Below, piece by piece: positions 1-7,185 of a stretch of 18,803 bases of DNA. This DNA is from Parachlamydiaceae bacterium (lineage in GTDB: Bacteria; Chlamydiota; Chlamydiia; Chlamydiales; Parachlamydiaceae). The translations under genes and the position numbers were made by a program. The stretch spans positions 1 to 18,803 of the forward strand of contig PLSG01000458.1 of NCBI GenBank assembly GCA_003164155.1. The letters are read 5' to 3'. Each line of letters starts with the position of its first letter. Positions within the stretch are counted from its first letter, which is position 1. The notes beneath the pieces were generated by a model. The model was not told the DNA's origin. It ran no database searches and saw only the letters and a list, made by a program, of their open reading frames with translations.

Positions 1-203
1 CGGAAAATGCGCCGCTCCATAAGAGCCTCTTTTGAATACATGCCATGTTTCCATGAAGCCATTTTTTGCCTTTTGCGACCTTCAGGTGTTCGTGAACCTG
101 TGGAGTGACCACCGTGGAGGTGGCATTTCCCATTTTTACAGGCAACGCGTCTGCATGGGTGCTTATCCGCCGACCTAGTTTTTGCTTTACACTCTCGAAT
201 CAT
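1..203 (-). CDS. HGGxSTG-motif small protein, 3' end cut by window edge
   Basis: This is the N-terminal 67 codons of a gene that runs off the left edge of the window. The start ATG (203-201) is preceded by a GGAGG ribosome-binding site. The protein contains KHPC, then GKCHLHGGHSTGSRTPEGR, then HGMYSKEALMERRIF. It is a clear paralogue of the complete 83-residue protein at 13202-13453, which carries the same Cys/His-rich start and HGG-STG-RTPEGR core. I know this motif as recurring in uncharacterised phage and plasmid proteins; no biochemical role is known to me. The Cys and His residues could form a small metal site, which is inference. It lies 19 bp downstream of the 223-927 gene on the same strand and is probably co-transcribed with it. 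Confidence 0.75.
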   Translation of the reverse strand, partial: MIRECKAKTRSADKHPCRRVACKNGKCHLHGGHSTGSRTPEGRKRQKMASWKHGMYSKEALMERRIF

Positions 204-222
204 AGAGTACCTCCAACTTTTT

Positions 223-927
223 TTATCCTAATCCCCCTCCCCCACCCATTAAGTTGGCCGTTATGACAGCCTTTGCGTCCCCTTGCATGTTGATATGCTG
301 CACAATAACCTTTTGCTCTCCCTTGCGACGGTAGCGCATAAGGGATTCCAAGCTCTCGTTGTACAATCTGGAAAGCTTAGTAGCGCGGTTTATGTTGCAA
401 TCCCTCTGCTCGGGAGTTGAATCGTTATTTGAAGCCCATCCAAGATATTCCATGCTTTGAAAATGCAAGGCCACTAAGCGGCCTATCAGCATACCCTCGA
501 TTTCATCTTGTGGCTTCAATGCGTTAAGAGCGCTTGTGATACCATTGTACAGAGTTGTATAGACCTTATTATCTACACTTGGACTTCCTATGCATGCCGC
601 TCCCATAATCTTACGCACCATCAAACCGGCAAAATCAAAATCATGGGTTCCTGTGGCAGAGCACATGGACGCTTGCGCAAGTTCGGCTTTATCACCCTCA
701 CTTCCATTGTTTGTTTGACTAATCACTTTAAATGTATTGTCTTCATTTCTTTCTACATAAACTTTTGGGCATTTTGCTTTCTTATTCATCCTGAAGTTGT
801 CGATAATTGCCTGCTCTTCTGAATTTAAAGGCAAATTGACAACCAGATTTTTCTTTTCCGTGTTAGCTACCGGTTCACTTACCTTCTTAGCAATAGCAGA
901 AATGCTTTGAGCCTTCTTTTTGGTCAT
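223..927 (-). CDS. KYRRGGEQ-type phage/plasmid protein, copy 1
   Basis: This is a 234-residue protein of unknown function. The N-terminal 80 residues are Lys/Ser-rich and probably disordered. The conserved part (about residues 147-211) is predicted helical and ends in RYRRKGEQKVIVQHINMQ, followed by a Gly-rich tail. The paralogue at 13450-14166 has KYKRGGEQKIVIQHQNVQ at the same place. I recognise this signature from uncharacterised proteins of phages and mobile elements; no function is assigned. The start is supported by AAGGGGAC just upstream. It sits 18 bp behind a RusA gene and 19 bp ahead of the HGG gene, the same order as in the second copy, so the three genes probably act or travel together. 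The basic RYRRKGEQK stretch might bind nucleic acid, which is inference. Confidence 0.8.
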   Translation of the reverse strand: MTKKKAQSISAIAKKVSEPVANTEKKNLVVNLPLNSEEQAIIDNFRMNKKAKCPKVYVERNEDNTFKVISQTNNGSEGDKAELAQASMCSATGTHDFDFAGLMVRKIMGAACIGSPSVDNKVYTTLYNGITSALNALKPQDEIEGMLIGRLVALHFQSMEYLGWASNNDSTPEQRDCNINRATKLSRLYNESLESLMRYRRKGEQKVIVQHINMQGDAKAVITANLMGGGGGLG

Positions 928-945
928 ACTGTCCCCTTATAAAAT

Positions 946-1344
946 TCATGCTACATTAGAAATTGTAATTAAAGTCTTAGGCTCTTCAGAATACTCCTTG
1001 AATACTTCTAAAGCGTGTATAACACAATCGTCTCTGTAAATCTTGCCTGACAATATATCTAGCACGTACTTGGCAAGATTGTCGCAATCCGGCTTTACAA
1101 TGTGAGGCTTCCCAATACATAGGGCGCGCTTTTTCTTCGAAAACGATTCGGGTATCTTCATCATAAAGCGGATACTCACGCAAAGAGGCTCATCTAAGGG
1201 CTCATCATTCCACTGGGAAGCTATTATTATCTTGCTGGCTTTCTTCCTTTCCGCTTGTGGATCATACGTAAAGCCTCTGCGTGTAAATTTCGGGCGCGCT
1301 GCTGGAATAGGAGGGCCGGGCAAGGTGAAGGTAAAGGTCGGCAT
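946..1344 (-). CDS. RusA-family Holliday junction resolvase, copy 1
   Basis: The 132-residue length is typical of RusA, a small dimeric endonuclease that cuts four-way DNA junctions and is common on lambdoid prophages and plasmids. The family acidic cluster is visible: KPDCDNLAKYVLDIL gives D86, D88, K92 and D96, followed by IYRDDCVI with D105 and D106. The N-terminus MPTFTFTLPGPPIPAARPKF matches the usual RusA strand and Pro-rich turn. The start ATG has a GGAG box 8-10 bases upstream. A second RusA lies at 14184-14588 with the same acidic pattern and the same C-terminus (ISNVA), and both are followed by the same two genes. The likely role is processing of recombination or replication intermediates of the element. 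Its stop is 18 bp before the next gene. Confidence 0.88.
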   Translation of the reverse strand: MPTFTFTLPGPPIPAARPKFTRRGFTYDPQAERKKASKIIIASQWNDEPLDEPLCVSIRFMMKIPESFSKKKRALCIGKPHIVKPDCDNLAKYVLDILSGKIYRDDCVIHALEVFKEYSEEPKTLITISNVA

Positions 1345-1463
1345 ACAAGCATCTCCGCATTGAAGGACATAAGCTCAAAACTCAATTAAGCGCCACTGGA
1401 TCGAAATATCACCACATCCTTAGCAAAGGTCAAGCAATCACCAAAACAGACGTAGCGATCAAA

Positions 1464-1769
1464 CTACGGCCTTACACGGGCAAAAGCTGGCGCCCTGGGT
1501 GCTGGTCGCTTTGGTGGATCAATGAAAACCCTGGCTGGCTTTTTCGCTGCCGGCACTGCGGTGCTCGATGGGCTGTCCGCCAGACGGACAGCTTCTAATC
1601 TCTTCACCTGCTCGGGGCCAGGGCGCGCGGCATCTAATCTTTTTGCTGGCTGTGCTCTTGCATCGGGCACGTTCTCGGCCCTTGGGCCTGGCAAAGGTGG
1701 AGCAATTTTGTTTAGGGGAGTTAGGGGAGTTAGGGGAGTTTCAAATAGCCCACTTATGTATTTTGGCAT
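1464..1769 (-). CDS. Pro/Ala-rich hypothetical ORF, doubtful
   Basis: This open frame encodes 101 residues rich in Pro, Ala and Arg, with an internal near-repeat (KRLDAARPGPEQ and KRLEAVRLADS). No ribosome-binding site is visible before the ATG. Its first 20 codons run through the left arm of the 27-bp iteron repeat, giving TPLTPLTPLN, so part of the frame is set by the DNA repeat and not by protein selection. It is in the same direction as its neighbours and lies between the helicase and RusA, so it could be a small operon member. The GC-rich composition keeps several frames open here, including two on the plus strand, so this may not be a gene. Confidence 0.25.
   Translation of the reverse strand: MPKYISGLFETPLTPLTPLNKIAPPLPGPRAENVPDARAQPAKRLDAARPGPEQVKRLEAVRLADSPSSTAVPAAKKPARVFIDPPKRPAPRAPAFARVRP
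1572..1592. repeat. 8-bp hairpin in GC-rich spacer
   Basis: GCTGTCCG and its exact complement CGGACAGC are separated by five bases (CCAGA). The stem is stable but has no T-run on either side, so it is not a typical terminator. It lies in the GC-rich stretch between the replicative helicase and RusA genes, 120 bp from the iteron repeat, and could be part of a replication-control or single-strand initiation structure. Confidence 0.5.
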
Positions 1770-1854
1770 ATATGGCTTATATTATTTTCATTGTTTTCTT
1801 TGCCACTTTCTCTTTAGGGACCAAACAAAACTCCCCTAACTCCCCTAACTCCCC
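1715..1854. repeat. 27-bp inverted repeat of 9-bp iterons flanking an AT-rich core; candidate origin
   Basis: The left arm (1715-1741) reads GGGGAGTTA, GGGGAGTTA, GGGGAGTTT. The right arm (1828-1854) is its exact reverse complement, so there are three 9-bp units on each side in opposite orientation. The 86-bp core (1742-1827) is markedly AT-rich, with tracts such as TATATGGCTTATATTATTTT. The right arm contains the stop codon of the replicative helicase gene. Iterons, an AT-rich core and an adjacent replicative helicase fit a plasmid origin. The alternative is a very long transcript hairpin with terminator-like function. Each arm also carries three GGGG runs, which could form unusual G-rich structures. 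Confidence 0.6.
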
Positions 1855-4106
1855 AACTTTACCTTTGTGACTCGCCAAGTGGTAGCATGGTGATGAATCC
1901 CTGTGGAATCTAAGCGATACCCGTTTTCTATTCGTCCTTTGAAGGAGGCTATCTTATTTCCTAATGATCTCGAATTGATTCCGTTTCCTCTATTGTCCGG
2001 TGCAATCTCTTTAAGAATTTCGAGTAATTCAGGGTGATCTTTAGCTTTTTCGATTAAAGCCTTCACTGTGAAACTTAAATCTCCAATAGCGGCAAACCAG
2101 GAAGCTAACAAACTTCCCAATGCAACCCTTACAGGATCGGCATTTTCAATTTCTTTTCGGCTTGCGCAAGGATCTACTGCACCAACCCAGACAAGCGCAG
2201 ATCGCACCCAATCGCTCCAATCTTCAAAACGGCCAAATTGAGGGATCTTTTGTTTTGGCCTTCCAGCAAAATGATAAGCTCTTAAAATCGTTAAGGCTGC
2301 TTGAACTAATTCGCCTCGGTTCTCAGGTATGTATTTTTTAAGATCAACTTCAAAAGAACGCTCTTCAGGCTTTTCACATTGCGGATCTAATCGGCATAGG
2401 ATGGCTCGGGTTGATATATCTCCGATGAAAGTAAGGTTGTTGCCTGTCGCTAAAAATGTGGCATTCGTTGGAACGCTTAAGCTTCTGTTAACTCCCAATA
2501 GTCTATCCTTGAAATTTTCTTGTGTGAGAACTGAGCAAAGCGCAGCACTGCCAAAGGGGCGCTCTATATTGTCGAAGCAAATAATTGGATCGCCTTCCGA
2601 TAAAACAGCTAGCAATCTTTTTTTCTCTTCCGCTTCATTTTCGGCATGGGGAATTACTGTGTTAGTTTGCCCTGTAGCAATCAGCCCCACAATGTCAGCC
2701 AATAAACTTTTTCCTGTTCCCATTTTAGGAGCTGTATAGCCATGGAAAGGAGCTGTCCGGATTGATTTCCTTATAAGGCCTGTCAAAATCCCTGATAGTG
2801 CAACCGATTTGCTTTCTTCGCCTTCAAAAGGGAATCCAGTTAATATTTCTGATAATTTCTTGTAGGCATTAATAGCATCTTCCTTACTTGGTGAGTGGGG
2901 AACAGGAAGAAAGGTTGTTTTGCCAGGATTGAAAAATAGGCCTGTTTCATTATCGTATCCAGGCTTTTCAAGAATAGATCCGTCCTTGCGTAAAGTGGGA
3001 GCCTGAATAATTCCAGTCAATACAGCAAGATCCCATTCCCTTCTTGAAATCAAAGTCTTGGCTACCTTTTCAGGGCAATCTTTTTGTTTTAACTCATTGG
3101 TTCGTTCATCGTGTCTAACCCATTTGGCTAATTTTCCTAGAAGTTCGCAAATGTGTGTGGGGTCTGCCTCAGCGATCAAAAGAGCTTCGCCTGATCTTTT
3201 GAGTAAATGGTTGCCTTCTTTGGATTTTTTGTCTTTGTTTGGCTTTGTCTTTTCTGTCACTATTCTAACAAGCTGGCCACCTCTTTGGTATATACCTGAA
3301 TCGTTTTCTTCTAGAAGTTTTTCAGCCTGATTTGTCAAATCGTGGATCTCTCCAGGCTTGATTTCTATTTCAGGCAAGGAGGATTCATTTTCTCTATGGC
3401 TTTCTAGTAGCCTTGCGCTGTTGCGAATTTGATCAATTTCTTCTTGTTTTTCGCGTTGCTTCTGTTCGCTGTCATTTATTGCTTTAAGTTGTTCAATAGC
3501 ATGTGGGTCATCTTCTTTTAACTTGTCTTCTTTGATGGCTTTGCTTAAAGAGCCTCTAGCTATAAGGAGCTTTTTCTCTTCCTCTTGGTGTTCTTTTTCC
3601 AAAAGGTAAACTCGCGTCAAAATACCATCGGCTTTTTTGCTGTTTTTGTTTTTCTCAAAGTGTTCGTCTGTAGTATCGATTAAAGAGACTCCTTTTATTC
3701 CCTTCTCACTTAAGAATTTTTCTACAGCTGGTTTGTTGCCTATGGGGCATGTAAATTTTTCCCATGCCGAATTATAGTGGCAGCCATGATTTTTTTTAAG
3801 ATCGCCTTTTATTACTGGAATGGCTGCTAACGCTGCATTAGGAAAGATTATCTTAAAAGCGTTGTGCTCTTTACCATTCTTTGCTTGCCTGACTTGCGCA
3901 TCATTCTGCTGGGGCGGCGGCGCGGCATCGGCGACCTCGGGGGCTCTTTCATTGCCCTGCGTTGTCTCATCTTGGCCATATTGTGCATTGCTTTCTACTT
4001 TTAGCTCTTCTGTTTCGTCTTGTATTTCAATTGGTGCCACTGGTATACTCATGTTACGTTTGTTATAGGAAAGCCGTTTAAAGTTGTTAGTAAACGGCTT
4101 TTTCAT
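1845..4106 (-). CDS. AAA+/SF3-like replicative helicase with long N-terminal extension
   Basis: This 753-residue protein has a P-loop APKMGTGKS at about 459-467, a Walker B PIICFDNIE at 507-515, a sensor-like FLATGNN at 551-557 and a probable arginine finger in ISTRAILCRLD (R567). The C-terminal 60 residues (SRSLGNKIASFKGRI, then HHHATTWRV) look like the winged-helix end of phage and ICE primase-helicases. Residues 30-75 are acidic and low complexity; about 165-240 is Lys/Glu-rich and probably coiled coil. I see no primase active site, so a separate primase would be needed. The likely role is unwinding DNA at the element's origin. The start is uncertain: ATG at 4106 overlaps the upstream helicase gene by 20 bp, while Met19 (4052) lies beyond a hairpin; neither has a strong ribosome-binding site. 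Confidence 0.75.
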   Translation of the reverse strand: MKKPFTNNFKRLSYNKRNMSIPVAPIEIQDETEELKVESNAQYGQDETTQGNERAPEVADAAPPPQQNDAQVRQAKNGKEHNAFKIIFPNAALAAIPVIKGDLKKNHGCHYNSAWEKFTCPIGNKPAVEKFLSEKGIKGVSLIDTTDEHFEKNKNSKKADGILTRVYLLEKEHQEEEKKLLIARGSLSKAIKEDKLKEDDPHAIEQLKAINDSEQKQREKQEEIDQIRNSARLLESHRENESSLPEIEIKPGEIHDLTNQAEKLLEENDSGIYQRGGQLVRIVTEKTKPNKDKKSKEGNHLLKRSGEALLIAEADPTHICELLGKLAKWVRHDERTNELKQKDCPEKVAKTLISRREWDLAVLTGIIQAPTLRKDGSILEKPGYDNETGLFFNPGKTTFLPVPHSPSKEDAINAYKKLSEILTGFPFEGEESKSVALSGILTGLIRKSIRTAPFHGYTAPKMGTGKSLLADIVGLIATGQTNTVIPHAENEAEEKKRLLAVLSEGDPIICFDNIERPFGSAALCSVLTQENFKDRLLGVNRSLSVPTNATFLATGNNLTFIGDISTRAILCRLDPQCEKPEERSFEVDLKKYIPENRGELVQAALTILRAYHFAGRPKQKIPQFGRFEDWSDWVRSALVWVGAVDPCASRKEIENADPVRVALGSLLASWFAAIGDLSFTVKALIEKAKDHPELLEILKEIAPDNRGNGINSRSLGNKIASFKGRIENGYRLDSTGIHHHATTWRVTKVKLGS
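4072..4103 (+). terminator. terminator-like hairpin on plus strand, antisense to the helicase junction
   Basis: AGCCGTTTA (4072-4080) pairs perfectly with TAAACGGCT (4091-4099) across a 10-base loop and is followed on the plus strand by a T-run up to 4103. All genes here run on the minus strand, so as a terminator it would stop antisense transcription. On the minus strand it covers the stop codon of the 4087-5535 helicase and codons 3-12 of the next gene, so it could also tune translation of that gene. Confidence 0.5.
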
Positions 4107-5535
4107 TCTGTGTTTGTCTGCTAAACCGCTGATCCCTTGGGGTAGCGGTTTTTTTGTTTAGTTCGCCTGGGAATTCTACCCTAATTTTATGCTTATCATA
4201 CAATTGAAAACGCTTGTTAAAACTGCTTCCTGATAGTGCGTGATCGTCTTTTAGATCGTAAACAATCGCTTGCTGCTTGCCATTAGAAGGCCTTACGATA
4301 CGTCCTAAAGCCTGCATTAGTTTTATTTCTGAGGAAATCGGGCTAGCAAGTACCAAAACAGCCCACCGGTCAAAATCTAACCCTTCGCCGAGCAAAGAAG
4401 TCGTTCCGACTGTGATTGCAGCGGTTGCCATCCCTTGCATTGCGTTTTCCCTATCGTTTTTACTTAATTTCCCATGTGCTAATATATGTTTTATACCGCG
4501 CCTTGAAAGCATTTCTGAAAGGTTATCTGCGTGCTCTGTTCGGTCGCAGAGAATCAAAGCGGATGCGCCGGCATTTTGTGCCAGGGCAAGAATCAAAAGG
4601 TTGCGGTTTGCACTGCTGGTTAAGGCATTCTGGTACTCATTCCATCCCTTAATTATGCCCGGATTGAATCCCGTTTTGACTAGCTGAATGGTTATCGGAA
4701 CGGTTGCCCCTCGGTTTTCGACTTCTGATCTCTCGATATTAATTAAGACATTTCCCACACTGCGGTATATGATATTTTCAAGCTTATCTCGTCTCGATAA
4801 AGTTGCACTCATACCGTATCTAAAACGTGCTTTTAGCCAACTAAGTACCTCACAATAGGTCTGAGCTGGGCAATGGTGCACTTCCTCGGCAATCACAAGC
4901 CCTACACTTTCCCCTAGTTCTCGGGTTCGTTTTTCGTCTTTTGCAAGTGTTTGAATCATGCCTATAGTTATGTTGTCGCCGATCTTCCACGATCCACCGC
5001 CAATATAACCAGCTTCCAAGCCCATTGTTTCCTTTATAACTCTTTGCCACTGCTCGGCTAATTCTTTTCTATGTACTATTATAAGGGCTTTTTGCTTACG
5101 TTTGAGAATGATCTCTAAAGCCAAAAAAGTCTTTCCTGAGCCTGTAGGGGCACACACAACGCCATAATCGGCTTGCATTGACATTTCAACCGCTTTTGAC
5201 TGATAAGGTCTAAGCTTTATGCCTCTAAGTGCTGGGAATTTAGCGGCCTTAGTCGTGCGCAGGTCTTGAAAATCTATTTGAGCTTGGGAAATGCCTTTGC
5301 TGTGCAAAAGGTTTAGCAAGTCGCGGAGATAGCCCGCGGCCAAAATTAAACGCTCGCCTTGAAAGCGATAGGTTTTAATCGTTGGTGCGGTCTTAAAATT
5401 GCTACGCCGATATCGTATGTTCTGTTCGTAAATAGGATTGGCAAAGGTGTTGGCTTCAGCGATTGCGGCAACAATGTCTTTATGGTCTGCCAGGCCGTCA
5501 ATCTCGATTTCTGATCCTATTTTGAGAGTGATCAT
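4087..5535 (-). CDS. SF2 DNA helicase (type III restriction-like/XPB-like)
   Basis: This is a 482-residue superfamily 2 helicase. Visible motifs are LRPYQ (108-112), Walker A APTGSGKT (129-136), motif II AEEVHH (216-221), motif III GMSATL (241-246), a second RecA-like domain starting near ALILCDRTEH, and motif VI QALGRIVRPS (408-417). Motif II reads Glu-Glu-Val-His where the family normally has Asp-Glu-x-His; the codon is GAG, so this is a real difference in the sequence as given. The first 100 residues form an N-terminal extension I do not recognise. The start overlaps the stop of the upstream HTH gene (ATGA), which implies translational coupling. It probably remodels or unwinds DNA for replication or recombination of the element. 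A restriction enzyme subunit is less likely, since no methylase is nearby. Confidence 0.85.
   Translation of the reverse strand: MITLKIGSEIEIDGLADHKDIVAAIAEANTFANPIYEQNIRYRRSNFKTAPTIKTYRFQGERLILAAGYLRDLLNLLHSKGISQAQIDFQDLRTTKAAKFPALRGIKLRPYQSKAVEMSMQADYGVVCAPTGSGKTFLALEIILKRKQKALIIVHRKELAEQWQRVIKETMGLEAGYIGGGSWKIGDNITIGMIQTLAKDEKRTRELGESVGLVIAEEVHHCPAQTYCEVLSWLKARFRYGMSATLSRRDKLENIIYRSVGNVLINIERSEVENRGATVPITIQLVKTGFNPGIIKGWNEYQNALTSSANRNLLILALAQNAGASALILCDRTEHADNLSEMLSRRGIKHILAHGKLSKNDRENAMQGMATAAITVGTTSLLGEGLDFDRWAVLVLASPISSEIKLMQALGRIVRPSNGKQQAIVYDLKDDHALSGSSFNKRFQLYDKHKIRVEFPGELNKKTATPRDQRFSRQTQNEKAVY
4123..4155 (+). terminator. second plus-strand terminator-like hairpin inside the helicase 3' end
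   Basis: AAACCGCT (4123-4130) pairs with AGCGGTTT (4144-4151) across a 13-base loop and is followed by T residues to 4155, the classic form of an intrinsic terminator on the plus strand. It lies within the last 25 codons of the minus-strand helicase gene, where the T-run becomes Lys-Lys codons. Together with the hairpin at 4072 it makes a tandem pair facing the same way. Confidence 0.5.
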
Positions 5536-5840
5536 CGGCTTTTAGCCCCCTTACGCAGGTTTTGACCGCTCATAGATGGTTTTTTCTGCGCCTCCTGTGA
5601 GATTGCCTTTTTTTCGCCTTGATAGCGCGATCGCAACCAGCAAATAACGTCACCGCGTAAATAGTGAATGTGTGGGGATACATGAAAATATGGGGGAGTT
5701 TGGCCCCTGGCGCGCATGCGACAGAGGTTACAGCTGCTTTTGAAGATATCGGGCAGGTGTTCGATTAGATGCTTGTCTGAGCACACCTCTGGCAGTTTAG
5801 CTTCGATAGCTTCCAAAAAATTATTAAGATGCGTGATCAT
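5532..5840 (-). CDS. AlpA/excisionase-type HTH protein, probable operon regulator
   Basis: This is a 102-residue protein. Residues about 25-70 follow the layout of the AlpA/HTH_17 family: HLPDIF starts the first helix, CNLCRMRARGQTPPYFHVS forms the turn and wing, and IHYLRGDVICWL is the typical end helix (family form: a wing, then xDVxxWL). The remaining residues are basic (QKKPSMSGQNLRKGAKSR). Such proteins bind promoter or att DNA and act as excisionases or transcription regulators. The start is clear, with AAGGAG seven bases upstream. It is the first gene of the minus-strand run and overlaps the helicase start by 4 bp. The CNLC pair in the helix is unusual for the family. The fold is inferred from pattern only. 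Confidence 0.65.
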   Translation of the reverse strand: MITHLNNFLEAIEAKLPEVCSDKHLIEHLPDIFKSSCNLCRMRARGQTPPYFHVSPHIHYLRGDVICWLRSRYQGEKKAISQEAQKKPSMSGQNLRKGAKSR

Positions 5841-5884
5841 ATGGCTCCTTTTTTTACAAAGGAAGCCTGAAAAGGAAAACGCCT

Positions 5885-5938
5885 GTACAAAGTCGTTTCA
5901 TTTCTGTTTAAAAAACATTGGAAATGACACAAATGTAC
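5885..5938. promoter_or_regulatory. imperfect palindrome upstream of the HTH operon
   Basis: TCATTTC (5898-5904) and GAAATGA (5921-5927) form a 7-bp inverted repeat, with outer GTAC arms at 5885-5888 and 5935-5938. It is 45-100 bp upstream of the HTH gene start at 5840, where an operator for autoregulation would be expected. It belongs to the 317-base gene-free stretch 5841-6157. No clear promoter hexamers were found. Confidence 0.4.
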
Positions 5939-5991
5939 GTGGGTTGATATGGTGAGAATAGCTCTTACAATGCTGTTCTCTCCTTATCAAT

Positions 5992-6048
5992 TAACGCCCG
6001 TGGCTCAACAAAGGTCTCGTAAACCGATGTTTAGTTTCTCGGGCGTTA
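5992..6048. repeat. 57-bp hairpin with nested stem
   Basis: TAACGCCCG (5992-6000) is exactly complementary to CGGGCGTTA (6040-6048). Inside lies a second stem, TAAAC-CGAT-GTTTA. There is no T-run on either side, so it is not a standard terminator. It lies between the degenerate recombinase gene and the HTH operon. It could be a small structured RNA, a counter-transcript, a miniature mobile element or a protein-binding site; the sequence does not decide. Confidence 0.45.
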
Positions 6049-6157
6049 GCATTTAAGGCTTTTCAGTGCTTCATTCAAAGCATTCCTGTAGTTTTACCAA
6101 ATATCTAGTTTTATCAAATACTAAGCAAGAAAATAGTTGCGCCTTTCATTAACCGCT

Positions 6158-7141
6158 TCAGGCCGATAAAGCTTTTTCAAGCTCTTCTCTCTTATCTTCA
6201 GTCATATACGCGTTAACATATCCACGAAGTACTTTAGGCGTAAGATCAAATTCTAGACCTATGTTGCGACCCGCTTGCTTTAGATTTCTCATAATTTGAA
6301 TCCTGCTGATTCGTTTCCCCTTTGCCGTCTCGAATAGGTAAGCTTTGGAATTCTTGCAGAGCTCACTTATCCTAGCTGTAATGTGCTCAGGAATATATTC
6401 GCAGACATTTGGAAAGTCTAGATAAGCTCTTCCAACGTCCGAAACCCTTAAATCTTCTTTACGTAGATCTAGAACAGCTTCTAGCGGTTGCTTTGAGTGC
6501 AACATTACCCAGACTATGAAACCGTCTCTTTTGTTTAGCTTCCCCACCTCTGAGCACAATGCTTCCGGTGATATGTGGGCTGTCAAAGCCTTGTCTTGGA
6601 CGCTTGAAAGCACATGCTTGGTTACATTAGGTTTTAGGTGGCTTAGGTAAGGCTGTGTTTCATGATTGAACTCGGTTTTTATGAACTTGTAAAATAAGTT
6701 TAGGCAGCTCTTGCGAATGGTTCTTGTGGATACTGACCATTGAAGAATATCGTCTATTTTCTGCTTAGCTTCCTTTACCCAAGCCTCATCGGCTTTTTTT
6801 AGATCTAGACAGAGATCTATAACATGGTGTTCAATCAATTTAAGCATACTTGTGAGGTGGTTTGCTTTTGTGCTATTGAAGAAATTAGATTGATAAATCT
6901 TATCTCGCCATGCAACAACAGCGTCCCACAATATGTAATCGTGCTTATGAAATGCCTCACAAAATTGTTTTGATAGTGTTTCAGGTAAATTTCCTTTTAA
7001 CGCGTTTATTTCAGCCTTATCTGCCTGCTCTTTTTCAAGCGAAGCGTTCAAAGCTAAATCTTTTAATTGTTCAGAAAGGCTTGGAGTGCTTTTTTTTATT
7101 GGGCAAATTTCTTTTGCAAATTCTTCAGAACTTTTTGTCAT
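6158..7141 (-). CDS. tyrosine-recombinase-like protein without catalytic residues
   Basis: This is a 327-residue protein that follows the tyrosine recombinase layout of the chlamydial pGP7-D/pGP8-D type: an N-terminal core-binding region (LWDAVVAWRDKI, helices to about 160) and a C-terminal domain. Key residues are missing. The first catalytic Arg position is Gln218 (HSKQPLEAVLDL, where the intact paralogue has GAKRISEVLNL). The HxxR box is KVLR (Lys303, Arg306). The protein ends about 20 residues later with no final His or Tyr. It should bind DNA but not cut it, suggesting a regulator, replication protein or partner of the 9089 recombinase. Start: ATG 7141 has GGAA upstream; a GTG at 7150 would add three residues. 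It is the last gene of the par operon, 44 bp after the 7186 gene. Confidence 0.65.
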   Translation of the reverse strand: MTKSSEEFAKEICPIKKSTPSLSEQLKDLALNASLEKEQADKAEINALKGNLPETLSKQFCEAFHKHDYILWDAVVAWRDKIYQSNFFNSTKANHLTSMLKLIEHHVIDLCLDLKKADEAWVKEAKQKIDDILQWSVSTRTIRKSCLNLFYKFIKTEFNHETQPYLSHLKPNVTKHVLSSVQDKALTAHISPEALCSEVGKLNKRDGFIVWVMLHSKQPLEAVLDLRKEDLRVSDVGRAYLDFPNVCEYIPEHITARISELCKNSKAYLFETAKGKRISRIQIMRNLKQAGRNIGLEFDLTPKVLRGYVNAYMTEDKREELEKALSA

Positions 7142-7185
7142 GATTTCCACTTATCTATTTATCTTGGCATGGTCTGAGGATAGAT

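Noticed and set aside
1711..1740. Telomere-like TTAGGGG repeats
   Set aside because: There are only three 9-bp units per arm and the arms are inverted and internal; nothing indicates a linear end within the window.
1522..1870. Two plus-strand open frames across the GC-rich spacer and iteron region
   Set aside because: They have no ribosome-binding site, lie against the direction of all neighbours, and owe their length to GC-rich composition and the 9-bp repeat.
4087..5535. Restriction subunit of a type III restriction-modification system
   Set aside because: There is no methyltransferase or nuclease motif nearby; operon context points to replication or recombination.
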